Shown piece after piece: positions 50,601-62,086 of a stretch of 64,000 bases of DNA (position 1 is its first letter; each line of letters begins with the position of its first letter). Source of the DNA: Hydractinia symbiolongicarpus (Eukaryota; Cnidaria; Hydrozoa; Anthoathecata; Hydractiniidae); assembly GCF_029227915.1 (NCBI RefSeq), contig NC_079886.1, forward strand, positions 8,060,001-8,124,000, given 5' to 3'. The position numbers and the translations under genes were made by a program. Under the pieces are notes generated by a model that was not told the DNA's origin, did no database searches, and was given only the letters and a program-made list of their open reading frames with translations.

Positions 50601-53600
50601 CTGGTGGTGCCACAGAAATACCAACCTCTCCGCCTAAATGTGGCTTCCATAATGAAAAATGTACAGTGGGTAAGTATCATCATAGAAAGAAGGTGGTACA
50701 ATCTGCACTACACTTGCGACAATTTAGACTACTTTGTTCTGGATTAGAAAAGAGCAAAGTCAATTTTCCTAAAAGCAATCTTTGTTGGATCTTTTTCTCG
50801 GGAATAAGTATATTAAGGACCAGACACAAAGTTTTGAGACCATTGAGAGAAGCTTGTCTTGAAAATAAGTTTTAAAATTTTAAAGGCAACAACTTGTTGT
50901 TTCTTTCTTTAGAGAAAAAAAAGATTGATGTTGGAACTGTGGTAATTGCGGTGATCAGTCCATTTCTTGTTTTTGCTGCTCTGTTTATAGCTTACCGTAT
51001 GTACAGGTAAGCGATTGATAAAAATAAATGCATGTCATGACGGCTTAGATGTCATCTCCTTTAAACTTAGAGATCATCTAAAGGCGGCTTTACGTCAGTG
51101 AGACGTTTAGTGGAGACAATTGTAACAAATCTAGTTGTATAACTCTGTTACATATCAAGAGAGCTCGGCGATCCATTCCCCATCTCTCCTAAATTCTTGT
51201 AACAGTTTTTAATTAAATTTTTGTAACACTTTTTTAACAAAAATCATCATACCTCTCCCCTCCCCCCTCTCACCCCTCAGGCGTTACGTAGTTAGTGAAT
51301 AACCCCTTTTTGGTTACAGTAATAAAAAAGAGGGGTGGTGTTTTTTTGATTTTTTCCATTACTGGGTAGTTGAATTAGTTGACTGCTGTGATGGTTATCG
51401 ATTTGAAAAAAACATTTCTTAAAAACTTTTTAGTTTATTTATTAAAAACTTACGTTTAATTAAGGGACGTTATTTTTTCGAGGGAGTAGGAGGGGCGTTA
51501 CGATGTTGTGTGTGGGGAAAAGTTGGGCGTGGGAGGAAAAAAATTATTTATTTAGCTTCGGCCTGGCATAGTCTTACTTTCTCACTTGTTTAATCTTATC
51601 TTATTTTCTTTTTGTTCTAAACCTAGAGCACTTTGCAAAATTCGAGCATATTGCAAAATGAAAATTTTTTTTCATGAAATGTATCTGCCTCACGTGTTTT
51701 TAAAACGATAGGAATTTCTAATTTCAAGCGTGCTATTACTGAATTCACGCATGAACTCAATAATAGCCTGCTTATTATTCATTGTTTTGATTTTTTTCAT
51801 CCATTTCCGGGCCCGCAAAACCTGTCCTGCGGAAACTGTCCCGCAGATTCTGTCCAGCAGAACCTGTCCCGCAGAGCCTGTCCCATACAACCTGTCCCGC
51901 AGAACCTGCTTAGTGTAAAAACAATTTAACCTTTCTTCTATTTCTCAGAAAACAAATGTACGAGAAAGATCTACTAAACGACGAAATTATGTTCAAATTC
52001 AAAGAACTCGAAATTCCAGAATTAATTTTAAGAGAGTTGAAGGAGAAGAGAATGGCAGAACGCAATTTTATCAAGAAGAAAAAGCAAGGAGACAACGAGA
52101 ATTGCAGCGAAAAAGAATTCATGTTGTCACCAATTACCGAGCGAAAACCGAATCGTCAAAAAATAAAACGAGCTGCATCTGTAAGTTGATACACTACAAA
52201 AATATTACCTGCTTCCTTAAACTTGTCCCCAAACTGCTGATACCCTGTTTTGATCAAGTTTTAATAAAAAGTGCTTACTGATGTATGTTGTTGAGTTGGA
52301 AGAAACAGGTGTTTTAAAATCACACGTTTTCCAAGAACCTACATAAAATGTTATTCAGTTTGATCTTCGGTGTTGGTTGCCAACCAAATTTGGCAAAGAG
52401 TCAAAAAGGACTATATTTTAGCTACTTAAATTCCTTTCTGTACTGTTTGTGAAACTTTTGTCCCTTTTTTAGCCAAACATACTTGAAGATATCGGGTTTT
52501 TTAACCTTGCAAATGAGTGCAGAACGTTCGTCGGGAGATTCAGGGTAAGTTGCTTGTAGAGTGGTTTCATGTTCATTTGAAGTAAAAGTAATCACGAGTT
52601 ACCATTGCCAACACTATTGGTGATCTATACAAGGAACTCAATGTGAAGAATTTTTTACCTATCCATAATAATAGCCGTATTCTGTGTGTTTAAAATGGTT
52701 CCTTGTAGCTTCATTTCGGGTTGCATGCAGAGTTGATAAGTTGCTGACGGTTGGCCCCGTCCAATTTTACGCGGGTTAACGACTAGTCTATAATAATTGC
52801 TGTATTTGTCAGTCACACGGGTCATTTCGTATTAAGAATGCACGAAATATAAAATAGTAAATGCGGTATATATTTCTACGAATTTACGACCAGCTTAACG
52901 GATTTTTATTTACACAGATATCTAATAAACGAATAGAATTTAGCTTCGTCAGCGAAAAGACCTATTCCTCGTCAGTACCTGAAATCCCTGTTAACGTCTT
53001 AGAATCGGTGAATTTGGTGTTATTTTTATATATTTATTGTAAATGCAAAAAAAGTCAAAAACATTGCGGTCAGTTAGCTAACAGATGGCACTAAAAATGA
53101 AAGTCAGTATAAAATGTTTTTGAAATCTTAAAATTGTCAGGAACGTAATCCCGATTGTTTCAAATAGTAATCGCGGTTTTTTATTTTTTGTATAGCATGA
53201 AGAATTATGAAAACACTGAAGGAAATAATATATAAAAAATTACATTTTGTTTTTCATTTCCCTTACGTAGAAAGTTTTCATTTTATTTTTGACAGCTTGA
53301 TACCGTTCATGTGAAACAAATTCCAAAAACTCATGTTTATCTAAGCAGAGATGTGTTGGTTGAGCTGAAAGACGTAAGTTGTTCTGTTATTGCATATTAT
53401 ACAATTATTTACCTAGTATAGCAACCAATAAAAACTGAAGATGCTTCATGCTAAGTTCGAATATCCTTTTGCCGTTTAAATTTTTTTTAATACTGGGAAA
53501 AGTCACAGTTCTTTGTTATTTTTTTAAAACACATTAACACATCTTGACTTTAACACTTCAAAAATTCTGATTCTTCTGATTCTTCTGCTTAACCCTATTC

Positions 53601-56600
53601 AGTTAATATGCCTAATGACTCTTACTGAGTTTTTATATTTATATATTAGCAATATACATGCCAAATTTTTTGGTCCCATACCTGATAGGGCCTTAAAAGT
53701 TGGTCCTTACTAGAAACCACCCATTAAATAACCATTAAACTCACAACATAACTTCAATAATAATTCAATCAAAGTGAGCTATTTTGTAAAGTTTGGGTAC
53801 GTGATTAACCTGATTACCGGCAGAATCAGCCTCCATCGGTCATAATGTTGTTGAAATACACCGGAATTTGGTTAAGAAAGATTTGGCATTTCGTGTTTCA
53901 TACAGAACATTACACGTGTTCTATAGAAGGCTAAATATAAACACCCAATCATCAAAATATTTCCCAACACTGGTCAAAAAAAGAAGCGCAATTATTCACT
54001 TTTTTGATATTTTCTCTCATTTAGGTGCGTGACTTGATACATCCCAATTTAAATCCTTACGCAGGCTTTTGTCTAGAAACACCATACGTGCTGATATTAT
54101 CTGGAATGTGTCAGAAAGGTTCTTTAATGGTGAGTGTTATAAAAATGTGGAAACTTTTTCGCGCCTAAACGCATAAGTAAACCATTCCACTGATCTCCGT
54201 AGGACGGTGCAATAAACAAGCTGTTTACTTTCTGTTCAGACGGCTTGAATATTAGGAGTTTTAAGTATCTGAAATTCGTCTAAAAATGGAACTAGATACA
54301 AAATAGTCGTTTTAATACTGTGATAAGGCGATTTCATTGCTTCAGCTTCGTTGTCTAACCATAATGAGAAGTAAATTTAGTTAGGAACGTGCAAAATTAA
54401 CTGTGTCACAATGGTGTAGATGAAGCTTGAGAAAAAGCTAAAATATATGCATTCAAGTTCAAATTTTATTTTTATATACTTAAATTTAGGATATCTTACA
54501 AAATGAAGACATTCAGCTCAACTGGGTTTTCCGCTTAACATTCGCCATGGATATTGCCACGGTAATACGTTAAACAATTACTAAACTCAAAATTGAATTT
54601 TTGCTTGAAACTTCACCTACATAACTTGATTGGAAATTCCCGGCTATATTTCAAGAAAAGACAGTACGTTACATACTGCTGTATTTTTTCATTCCCAGGG
54701 CCTTGCTACAATTCACGAGAGTCCGATAAAAATTCATGGTCATTTAACATCTCACAATATACTTATTGACAGTAGATGGAATTGCAAGATATCGGATTAT
54801 GGGTTATTGAAGTTTAAATCTGCAGTACAGCCCAAGATAACTGATGAAAATGAGGATGCTATTTATACCTGTAAGACTTTTACACTTCTTTCTACTTCTT
54901 TATTAATCTGTGAACATAACTCAAAGTATGAAAACACGAGATTTTGCTATTAAATACAATATGCACTGTCGTTTATTCCCTGTCTTCATTGTACCAAACT
55001 TCAACTGCATTCCCGCCTGTTGATAATGGCGATAGCTGGTTCAGGTGTTTACCTTTCGCCGTCTGCATGAGCAGAACGAATAAAACTTTTTCACTAACCC
55101 ATTTTAAGCGCTCAAATTCCAATCTTTACCTTAATGTTTTCCATTTTGAGCAAAGAAAAAGTGCTGATGTTGGATGTAGGCCAAATACGATTGCTTATTC
55201 CGGATAAGGTCGCGAAAATTAAAGGCCGGGAATTTCTTAGAGATTTAGAACAAGACTTTTGAAATAATTTTAACTTATTTTTTAGTTACCATATGACTAA
55301 AGTAAAAAAATCTAGAAAAAATGATACATGCCCTATTTCCGAGTGACATTTTTAATAGTAATTTTTACTTAGACGCCAATATTATGTTAATAAATACATT
55401 TACATGTTTTCTTTACACTGTTCCAGTTATTAATTATAACACAAGTTCCCTTGCGGAAACATTAAAGGTTGTGCAATTACCAAATTCGGAACGATAAAAT
55501 AAAGGCCGCAAAAACTGCTGCAGTTATTTCAGGAAGTTGAGAAATGTATTTCGTTTTTTTACGGACTCGCCTTTGATCGGTTGTAATTGTTTCAATTAAC
55601 GCAATTCTTTCTCACGGACGGATGGATAACAGTCCTTTGTCTTACGTAATCTGCACAGTTCTACAGTGATGAGTGAACGTGCTAGTGGTAATTATTGCTA
55701 AATTTTATTTGTTTTTTTAGGGTTTTTAATTAGATTACTTTTATTCGCATATTTAATCAAAAGGCTTACAATACTGCCACAAGAAATAATATGTATGCAG
55801 GTAGTGTGTAATTGCATTTACTTCTTTGTTTTTTAGCTTTGCTTTGGACAGCTCCGGAGAGTATTAGCGTGAACGTCGCACGTCGAAAAAAAGAAGGTGA
55901 CATATACAGCTTTGGTATTATTGTTTCTGACATCATTAATCGACTACCTCCATTTTCTGTGTACAGTCAGTACAGACCAAGAGGTAAGTGTTGAATACTT
56001 TCCTATAAAAGCATCTAATGTTGGATTCGCAACAAGATATATTTAACAAACATTCGCTGGTCTATTTTTGCTTCATCTTGTGTTTTTTTTAAATGCGAGC
56101 AGATAGGAATATTCTCTGAGCTTAAGATTTACCATGAAGCCAGATTACAGCCAAGTCATTGTACTTCAGAATGTTATGTCATATTTGTGGTGTTACCGTG
56201 TTATCTAACACGTCAAAGGTATCTTGTTTATACCTCAATGTAAACCTTCTTGCTCAATGGTAATACAGGCAAAACATTCTCGCAGCCATAAGAAAAAAAG
56301 TTTTTCCATGTGTCACATTTTTTCCATGTGTCACATACGACAACAGACGCGTGTGTCCAAGAGCTTTATTAGTGCATAAACAAAAGTGAAAGAATTTTTA
56401 AGGGATCGCAAAAATCAATTGTTATAAAAAACATATCTCATCCTGGCCAAAATCTGACTGATGCTAAGTTTGCTGTCACTGATGCCACCTGGCGCACAAT
56501 ATGTCCTAGAGGAGGCTAAAATTACGTTTTCTGCCAATTAATTAAATGGAGGAAGCGTTGTTTGCAAACAACAAGCATTCCTAAGCCCATTGAAAATTAT

Positions 56601-59600
56601 TGGAGCATTTTATTAGCATTTCGTTAGCATTTATTAACATTTCTTTTTTTATTGTTTCAGAAATTATTCATTTTATACATAAACGATGCATACCGCCATT
56701 TCGTCCCCATGTTCGTCTTCAAACAGGCTTAGATGGACGAATACTTGACTTAATGAGACAATGTTGGGATGAATTTCCGGCCAATCGGCCAACGATACAA
56801 GGAGTACGAACGACATTGAAAACGATCTTAAAAGACAAGTATTAATATTTGCATTTATTTATTTCTCTGTGTAATTTTTGAGAGATACCGCCACTGCCAT
56901 TGTAATCCTGTCTTCGTTGTTGTGGAAAAGATTGTGCAAATATTTAAAAGTTGGGATTAAAAGTTAACTTTAAATTTGGACTAGATTTGCACTCGTTAGA
57001 TATTTGTTTTGTCAGATAAGACATTTTAACTAAACACCGCACCCTAGAAACCACGTCAGGGGCCATTCAATGATTACGTAACACCCAAATTGGCTATTTT
57101 TTACCACTCACACCCTTTATAATACATCGTAAGAAATCTAGTACCACCCATCCACCCAATCCCCCTTGTTACGTAAAATTTCAAAAAACAAATTAAAGAT
57201 GTAGATTATGCACTAAAACAACTAAAAATATCCGTATTACATAAAAATTTTTTGTTGGATAAGAAAAGAGCTGTACCCCTACCATCCTTAAATGTTCGTT
57301 ACAGTCCGTAACAAAATGATCATCCCTCCATCCCTCAGGTGTTACGTAAGTATTGACCAGCCCCTTAGCATATCATATGGTGAGTTAGCCGTACTTAAAT
57401 AAGCCGCCACGAGTTCTGTTTATGTTACCTTTTGGGTTTTAAGCTCGATTCGTCTTCCCACAACATTTGTTTTTTAATGGCAATCTGTAACATAATTTCA
57501 AAACAATGACTTATGTCGTGATACTGTAAAGTTTGTGCACAAAAAATAATTACATCGTTAGCGCTTCTACAATATTACACGTGGTGAGTTATTAGTGTGC
57601 ACAGGGAGAAAAACTTGATTTTAAAAACCGGAAAAAGTGAGTTTCGAGTTTAAGTTGTAACTCGGAAAATGACATTTTTCCGCGTTCCACAACTGTGTTA
57701 ACGCAATAAACCGAAATACTTATAAACCAAGGCTACAATGATAATTTCAGTATTTTTTTACACGAAATTTATGGGTCACATAAGTCACTTGAGTTGTTCT
57801 TTCTTTTGTCTTTATCCTCTGAGAAAAAATTATATCAGTGAATGTTTTGCAAAATTATATTTTTTAAAAAAGGGAACATTAACATCAAATTCAGACAGGA
57901 GAAAGTTTTTTTATAAATCACTAATTACATAAACGTTTTTTCTCTTTAGGTCAGATAATAACAACCTCTTAGATAATATGATTGAAATGATGGAGAAATA
58001 TTCGCAAGGGTTGGAATCAAGAATTCGAGAATTAAATCACGAAAAAGATGAAGAAAGATCCAAGCTGGAGAAAGTTTTATACAAATCACTGCCAAAGTAA
58101 ACGATGTGTTCATATATTGCTTTTAAAGATATGAGTATTTTTCTTTTTTCTGCCATAATTGTATCCTCTTAGATATACTATGAGATGGGCCGTGAAAAAT
58201 CTAGGTTTATGCTTTGCATTTCCTACTTCCTTTGAAACGGCGCGTCAATTTCTCATTAAGTACATTAGATTAGTCATACGCCGGTGAAATACCCCACAAA
58301 AATTCTCCAAGTCGTATATATATATTTTGCATTTTACTTGGCACTTAATATTTCGTGCGTTACTTAGCACGACCCGACACTTGCGAAAAGGCAAAAAAAC
58401 CCAGCTGGTATCACGGATAATTTTTTCGGAATTTGTTGAACTTTCTTATTGCTGCATTTTTTAAAAAAGACTTTTACATCAAAATAGAGAAATTAAGCAT
58501 TTCTATTCTGTGTGTTATGACTTTTTTTTCTTTATCTTTATAATAGAACGGGATAAACATTGAGCCAGTAATAAAAAAAGAGAAGTTTTAAATTTGGCGA
58601 TTTGTGCAAATTTATTTTCGTATTAATTAAATATCACAACACGCAACAAATGAACAACACATTAATGTGCTTGAAGACAAATTCTTTGGTTAATATAAGA
58701 CAGCATTAACCTTTTTGAAGAGTAACCCGCTGGATACTTATTTAATGAGATATTCGTCATCCTGCAGCTTTTCGCTGGAAATCCTAAAATGCCAATTATA
58801 ATCTTTGTATTTGTGTACTATGTCTTACTAAATTTACCTGTTTTTTACACTTTTTGTGTTAAATTAACATTTGGATTAAAATTACTAAAATTATTTAGTC
58901 AGATGAAAATTGTCACTTTAATCCGAGTTATTTTCCAATGAGGTATTAGAGTTTCTGTTCTTGTTGCAAGCGAAGGGATTGTATGTTAACCTCTTTTTTT
59001 TACTAGATCTATCGCTAAGCAACTTCGTTCTGGTCAACCTATCCTTGCAGAGAATTTTTACGAAGCATCCGTCTTGACTTTTAAAGTTGATGATTTTGCG
59101 AAATTCCTTCAAACCCAGACACCACAGCAGGTGAAAGTCAATTTCCACTTAAATTCTTTGGTATATACACAAAAATAAACTGACAGCAGACAGTAGTTGG
59201 GGCGCCTCACCATAGCAAGGCCATTTCCCTTTATCTGGCGCAATGCAAGAGGGGGTAGATTACCTTGTCGTTTAACCGATAGTAAGACACCCCGTACCCG
59301 ACGTACATGCTTTTTATTACTAGCCACCACAAATTAAAAGAAGATAAAAGAATGGACAGTACCGTGACAGGCTATAGACAAGGTAGTCAGAATATATCAT
59401 ACTTTTTTTCAGATGATTGACTTGCTGAATGATGTCTATCAAATTATCGACGATGCACTAACACCGAATGTTCATAAGGTAATATGCAACTGTGAGATAA
59501 ATGTGACTAAACCAAGAAGATTAATTATCAGCAAGAAGGATTTTCACGACTTTTGGTTAATTTTTTTATTCGAAAAATAAGAGCGGACACCCCCCCTCTC

Positions 59601-62086
59601 AAAAAAAACAAACTGTACACAAATCCCAGTATTAGTAAAATTTGTGAATATACGAAATGTTTAGTTATTCCTTCTTTGTTGTGTATATTTCGTTTACCCT
59701 AGGGAAAATCCACGGGTCCGTTGGTCCTCAGATTGTCGGCTGTCCTAAATATTTCCTGCATTGAAATTCAGTCCAATTTTTATCACCCGTTTAGCACGAA
59801 GTAATAGTCGAAAAAAAGGTGCAGAGCTGCCATTTTGAAGAAAACACGGCTGTTAGGGATTAGTCGTTAACCCATGGAAACCTACAGGGTTGCCAGTCTG
59901 TAAACTACACGTTATTTTGAGCACCCATATTGCACATCGCTTTTCTCGCAGACTGGCAGACAAAATATGACTATTATTAAAGGGATTTTGTTAATTTTTC
60001 GTAATTCAATCGTTTCCGCAATCATGGTTGTGTCTATTGACCTTCATTGTTCTGTTATGAGCTACTTAAAGACACGTATGGCAAATTTACGGACTGCATA
60101 ACACAAATTCCAATCTTCCTTACCTTTTATTTGCAAAAAGTCTTCGCAAAATCACGAACATAATCCTTTGCTAACATACATCTTATTTCGTGGCTTCTCC
60201 AAACAGCTGGCCTTAATTATGTCATCCTTTTTGTCGGTACTAAAATGTCAGTTTGACCACAGAAAATTGAATGAAGACGCCATTACAGACAAACAAGGCA
60301 GCATCAATTTCAAATTTTTTGTTGCTGAAACGTTTTATGTCTATTTCCTGTTTCTTAAAACTGTGAGTCAGGAAAGTTTTAACAAATTGTTACGGATGAA
60401 TAGAAATGGAACTTCTAAGTAATAAAGAATTATACCAAGTTAAGGAACATGCAATTGAAATTTTTTACTTTTTTGTTTTGTAGATTCATGTCTGCAGAGA
60501 TCAACATGTACTTGTTTGTGGAATGCCGGAACAGGGAATAAAAAAGCATGCTTATGTGATAGCTAAAACAGCTTTAAAGATTATGGGAAGTCTAACCACA
60601 TTTCGGTTTCGTCATATTGAGGACAATCTAATGAGATTTAAAATTGCCATTCATTCAGGTGAAGATTGCTTTTAAATTTCTTACCGTTGACACGATGTAT
60701 AAGCAGCATAGTGTCGTACATAATGTTTTAGCCCATTGTATTCATTACACAAGATTTGAAAAGTGCAAGTAAGATTGTGAGAAAAGGATTTAGTATCACC
60801 GTACGCTTTGTTTGAAATTCGAAAGTTACCATTTCACTTTTTTCTCTAAACAAAAAGTTCACGTTTTCGTTTTTGACATTATATTTTGATTCTAATTCAC
60901 TCTTAAGTAATTTTTTTATTAATTTAACAGGGCTAATGTAGATAAAAGTATATTCATGCGTGACGATCGTTTTATCAAGAAAAGAGGAAATAGACACATT
61001 TTTGAAGAAAGTTTAACGCTTTTTAGTTACCAAATAAAATAATAAAAATTTTACCTATTTCAGAAAGAAGTGACAATTTTCATTCCCTTTTCTCACTTTA
61101 ATTGCTACAATTTAACTTATATATATATTTATATTTATACTTTTATAGGAGCGTTTGTGGCTGGCGTTGTTGGGCGACATATTCCAGTATACACTGTGCT
61201 AGGGAAAGCGATAGAATATGCTGAAGCTGTGTTACAAGTGACTCCGACATTAAGAATCCTTGTTACAAAAGAATGCAAAGCAGCCCTTTCTCGATACAAG
61301 GGAATTACATTAGAGAAAGCTGGTCCTGTTATGGTGAAGGTAACTACAATTACATTTCATTGCAAAGATTTGTTAAACTTAATTAAATTTGTTAGCTGAA
61401 TCAATAAAAAACATTTAAATCGTAGGGTGATAAATTTACTCGGTAAGTTAGAAATCAATTTGCTCTGGTGAAACACAAAACGTTATTTTTGATATGCTGT
61501 CAGAAATAAGTGGCAGCTATATTTCCCAAAATGAGGAAATGTTCCGTAACTATGTTTGGTTTTACGTGAATAGTGACCGTGAATAGTGAAGGAAAATAAC
61601 AGCAAATATTTTCCAAGTGAAAACTGAAATTGTTTATTCGTAAACCTATCTAAGAAGATTCTCAATTACGATTTAACAACATAAATAAGTGCATAATTCT
61701 TCGTCAGTGAAATCAACGACTTGTATAGTTGTAACTCAATTGGCGATAATTCGATTTATAAAGTTGTAAATTAGACGAAACGGCAACTTAAAAGGAAAAA
61801 ATAGATATTTTGTTTAAAGAATTGCAAGCTATATTGTTTTAAAGTTTAGGAATTAATTAAATAATTGTGTACAGATTGGCAGCGTCCAGAGTAAAGAAGA
61901 AATGTTACTTAAAAAATTGCAGCAACGAAACAATATAAGTGCGGTGTACAATGAAAATATTTGTTTACATGCTTTTCTACATTTTTATTTCTTTTATAGG
62001 GTTATGGATTTTTGGAAGGAGATTTCCTGACAGCTATGAGTGGGTTGAAGGTGAAACTACGCGATGCCGTTATAAGTCAGAAATAA
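47695..62086 (+). CDS. Receptor guanylate cyclase homologue, pseudo-cyclase
   Basis: Nineteen exons: 47695-48400, 48864-49141, 49308-49653, 50439-50669, 50913-51006, 51949-52180, 52473-52544, 53296-53373, 54025-54129, 54490-54561, 54699-54870, 55837-55983, 56661-56838, 57950-58096, 59007-59130, 59413-59478, 60484-60658, 61149-61339, 62000-62086. All phases close; 1,166 residues. The second Met (47749) gives the better signal peptide. Domains: ANF-receptor ligand domain (about 30-510), one membrane helix in exon 5 (about 527-549), kinase homology domain (about 625-890; H-G-H-L-T-S-H-N for the catalytic loop and S-D-Y-G for DFG, as in the family), coiled linker, cyclase fold (about 965-1166). 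In the cyclase, base-selecting Glu is His, base-selecting Cys is Thr, and the transition-state Asn and Arg are Glu and Ala. Activity as a cyclase is unlikely; ligand binding, scaffolding or heterodimerisation is inferred. Confidence 0.92.
48656..48785. repeat. About 30-bp tandem repeat, receptor intron 1
   Basis: Four units of AAAGTCGGTAATAATAGTGG then ACCGGTAA, degenerating to the right. It lies 80 bp before the exon 2 acceptor. Confidence 0.85.
51181..51315. repeat. One-ended relative of the 57059 MITE
   Basis: CCCCTCAGGCGTTACGTAGTTAGTGAATAACCCC resembles the right end of the element at 57059-57364 (CCCTCAGGTGTTACGTAAGTATTGACCAGCCCC). The left end was not located. In the intron between receptor exons 5 and 6. 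Confidence 0.5.
51818..51908. repeat. 14-bp tandem repeat near exon 6 acceptor
   Basis: Six to seven units of CCTGTCCCGCAGAA, GC-rich against an AT-rich intron. The array ends 40 bp before receptor exon 6 and overlaps the usual branch-point zone. Confidence 0.9.
52664..52800 (+). repeat. MITE family copy 2
   Basis: Begins ATAATAATAGCCGTATTCTG and ends GGGTTAACGACTAGTCTATAATAATTGC, matching copy 1 at both ends. In the intron between receptor exons 7 and 8. Confidence 0.65.
57059..57364. mobile_element. 306-bp MITE with inverted ends
   Basis: Left GGGGCCATTCAATGATTACG then TAACACC and reverse-complemented right GGGGCTGGTCAATACTTACG then TAACACC match at about 22 of 27 positions. Non-coding. 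Lies in the intron between receptor exons 13 and 14. Confidence 0.82.
59859..59980 (-). repeat. MITE family copy 3, inverted
   Basis: Starts ATTAGTCGTTAACCCATGG and ends TATGACTATTATTAA, the reverse-complemented ends of copies 1 and 2. In the intron between receptor exons 16 and 17. Confidence 0.55.

Noticed and set aside
50441-50875. 144-codon frame as a single coding exon
   Set aside because: The receptor exon ends at a donor (50670); reading beyond it is intronic and loses similarity.
59007-59130. Loss of the first metal-binding Asp in the cyclase
   Set aside because: An alignment anchored on S-V before the motif places an Asp of V-D-D at the metal position, so I do not claim that this residue is lost.
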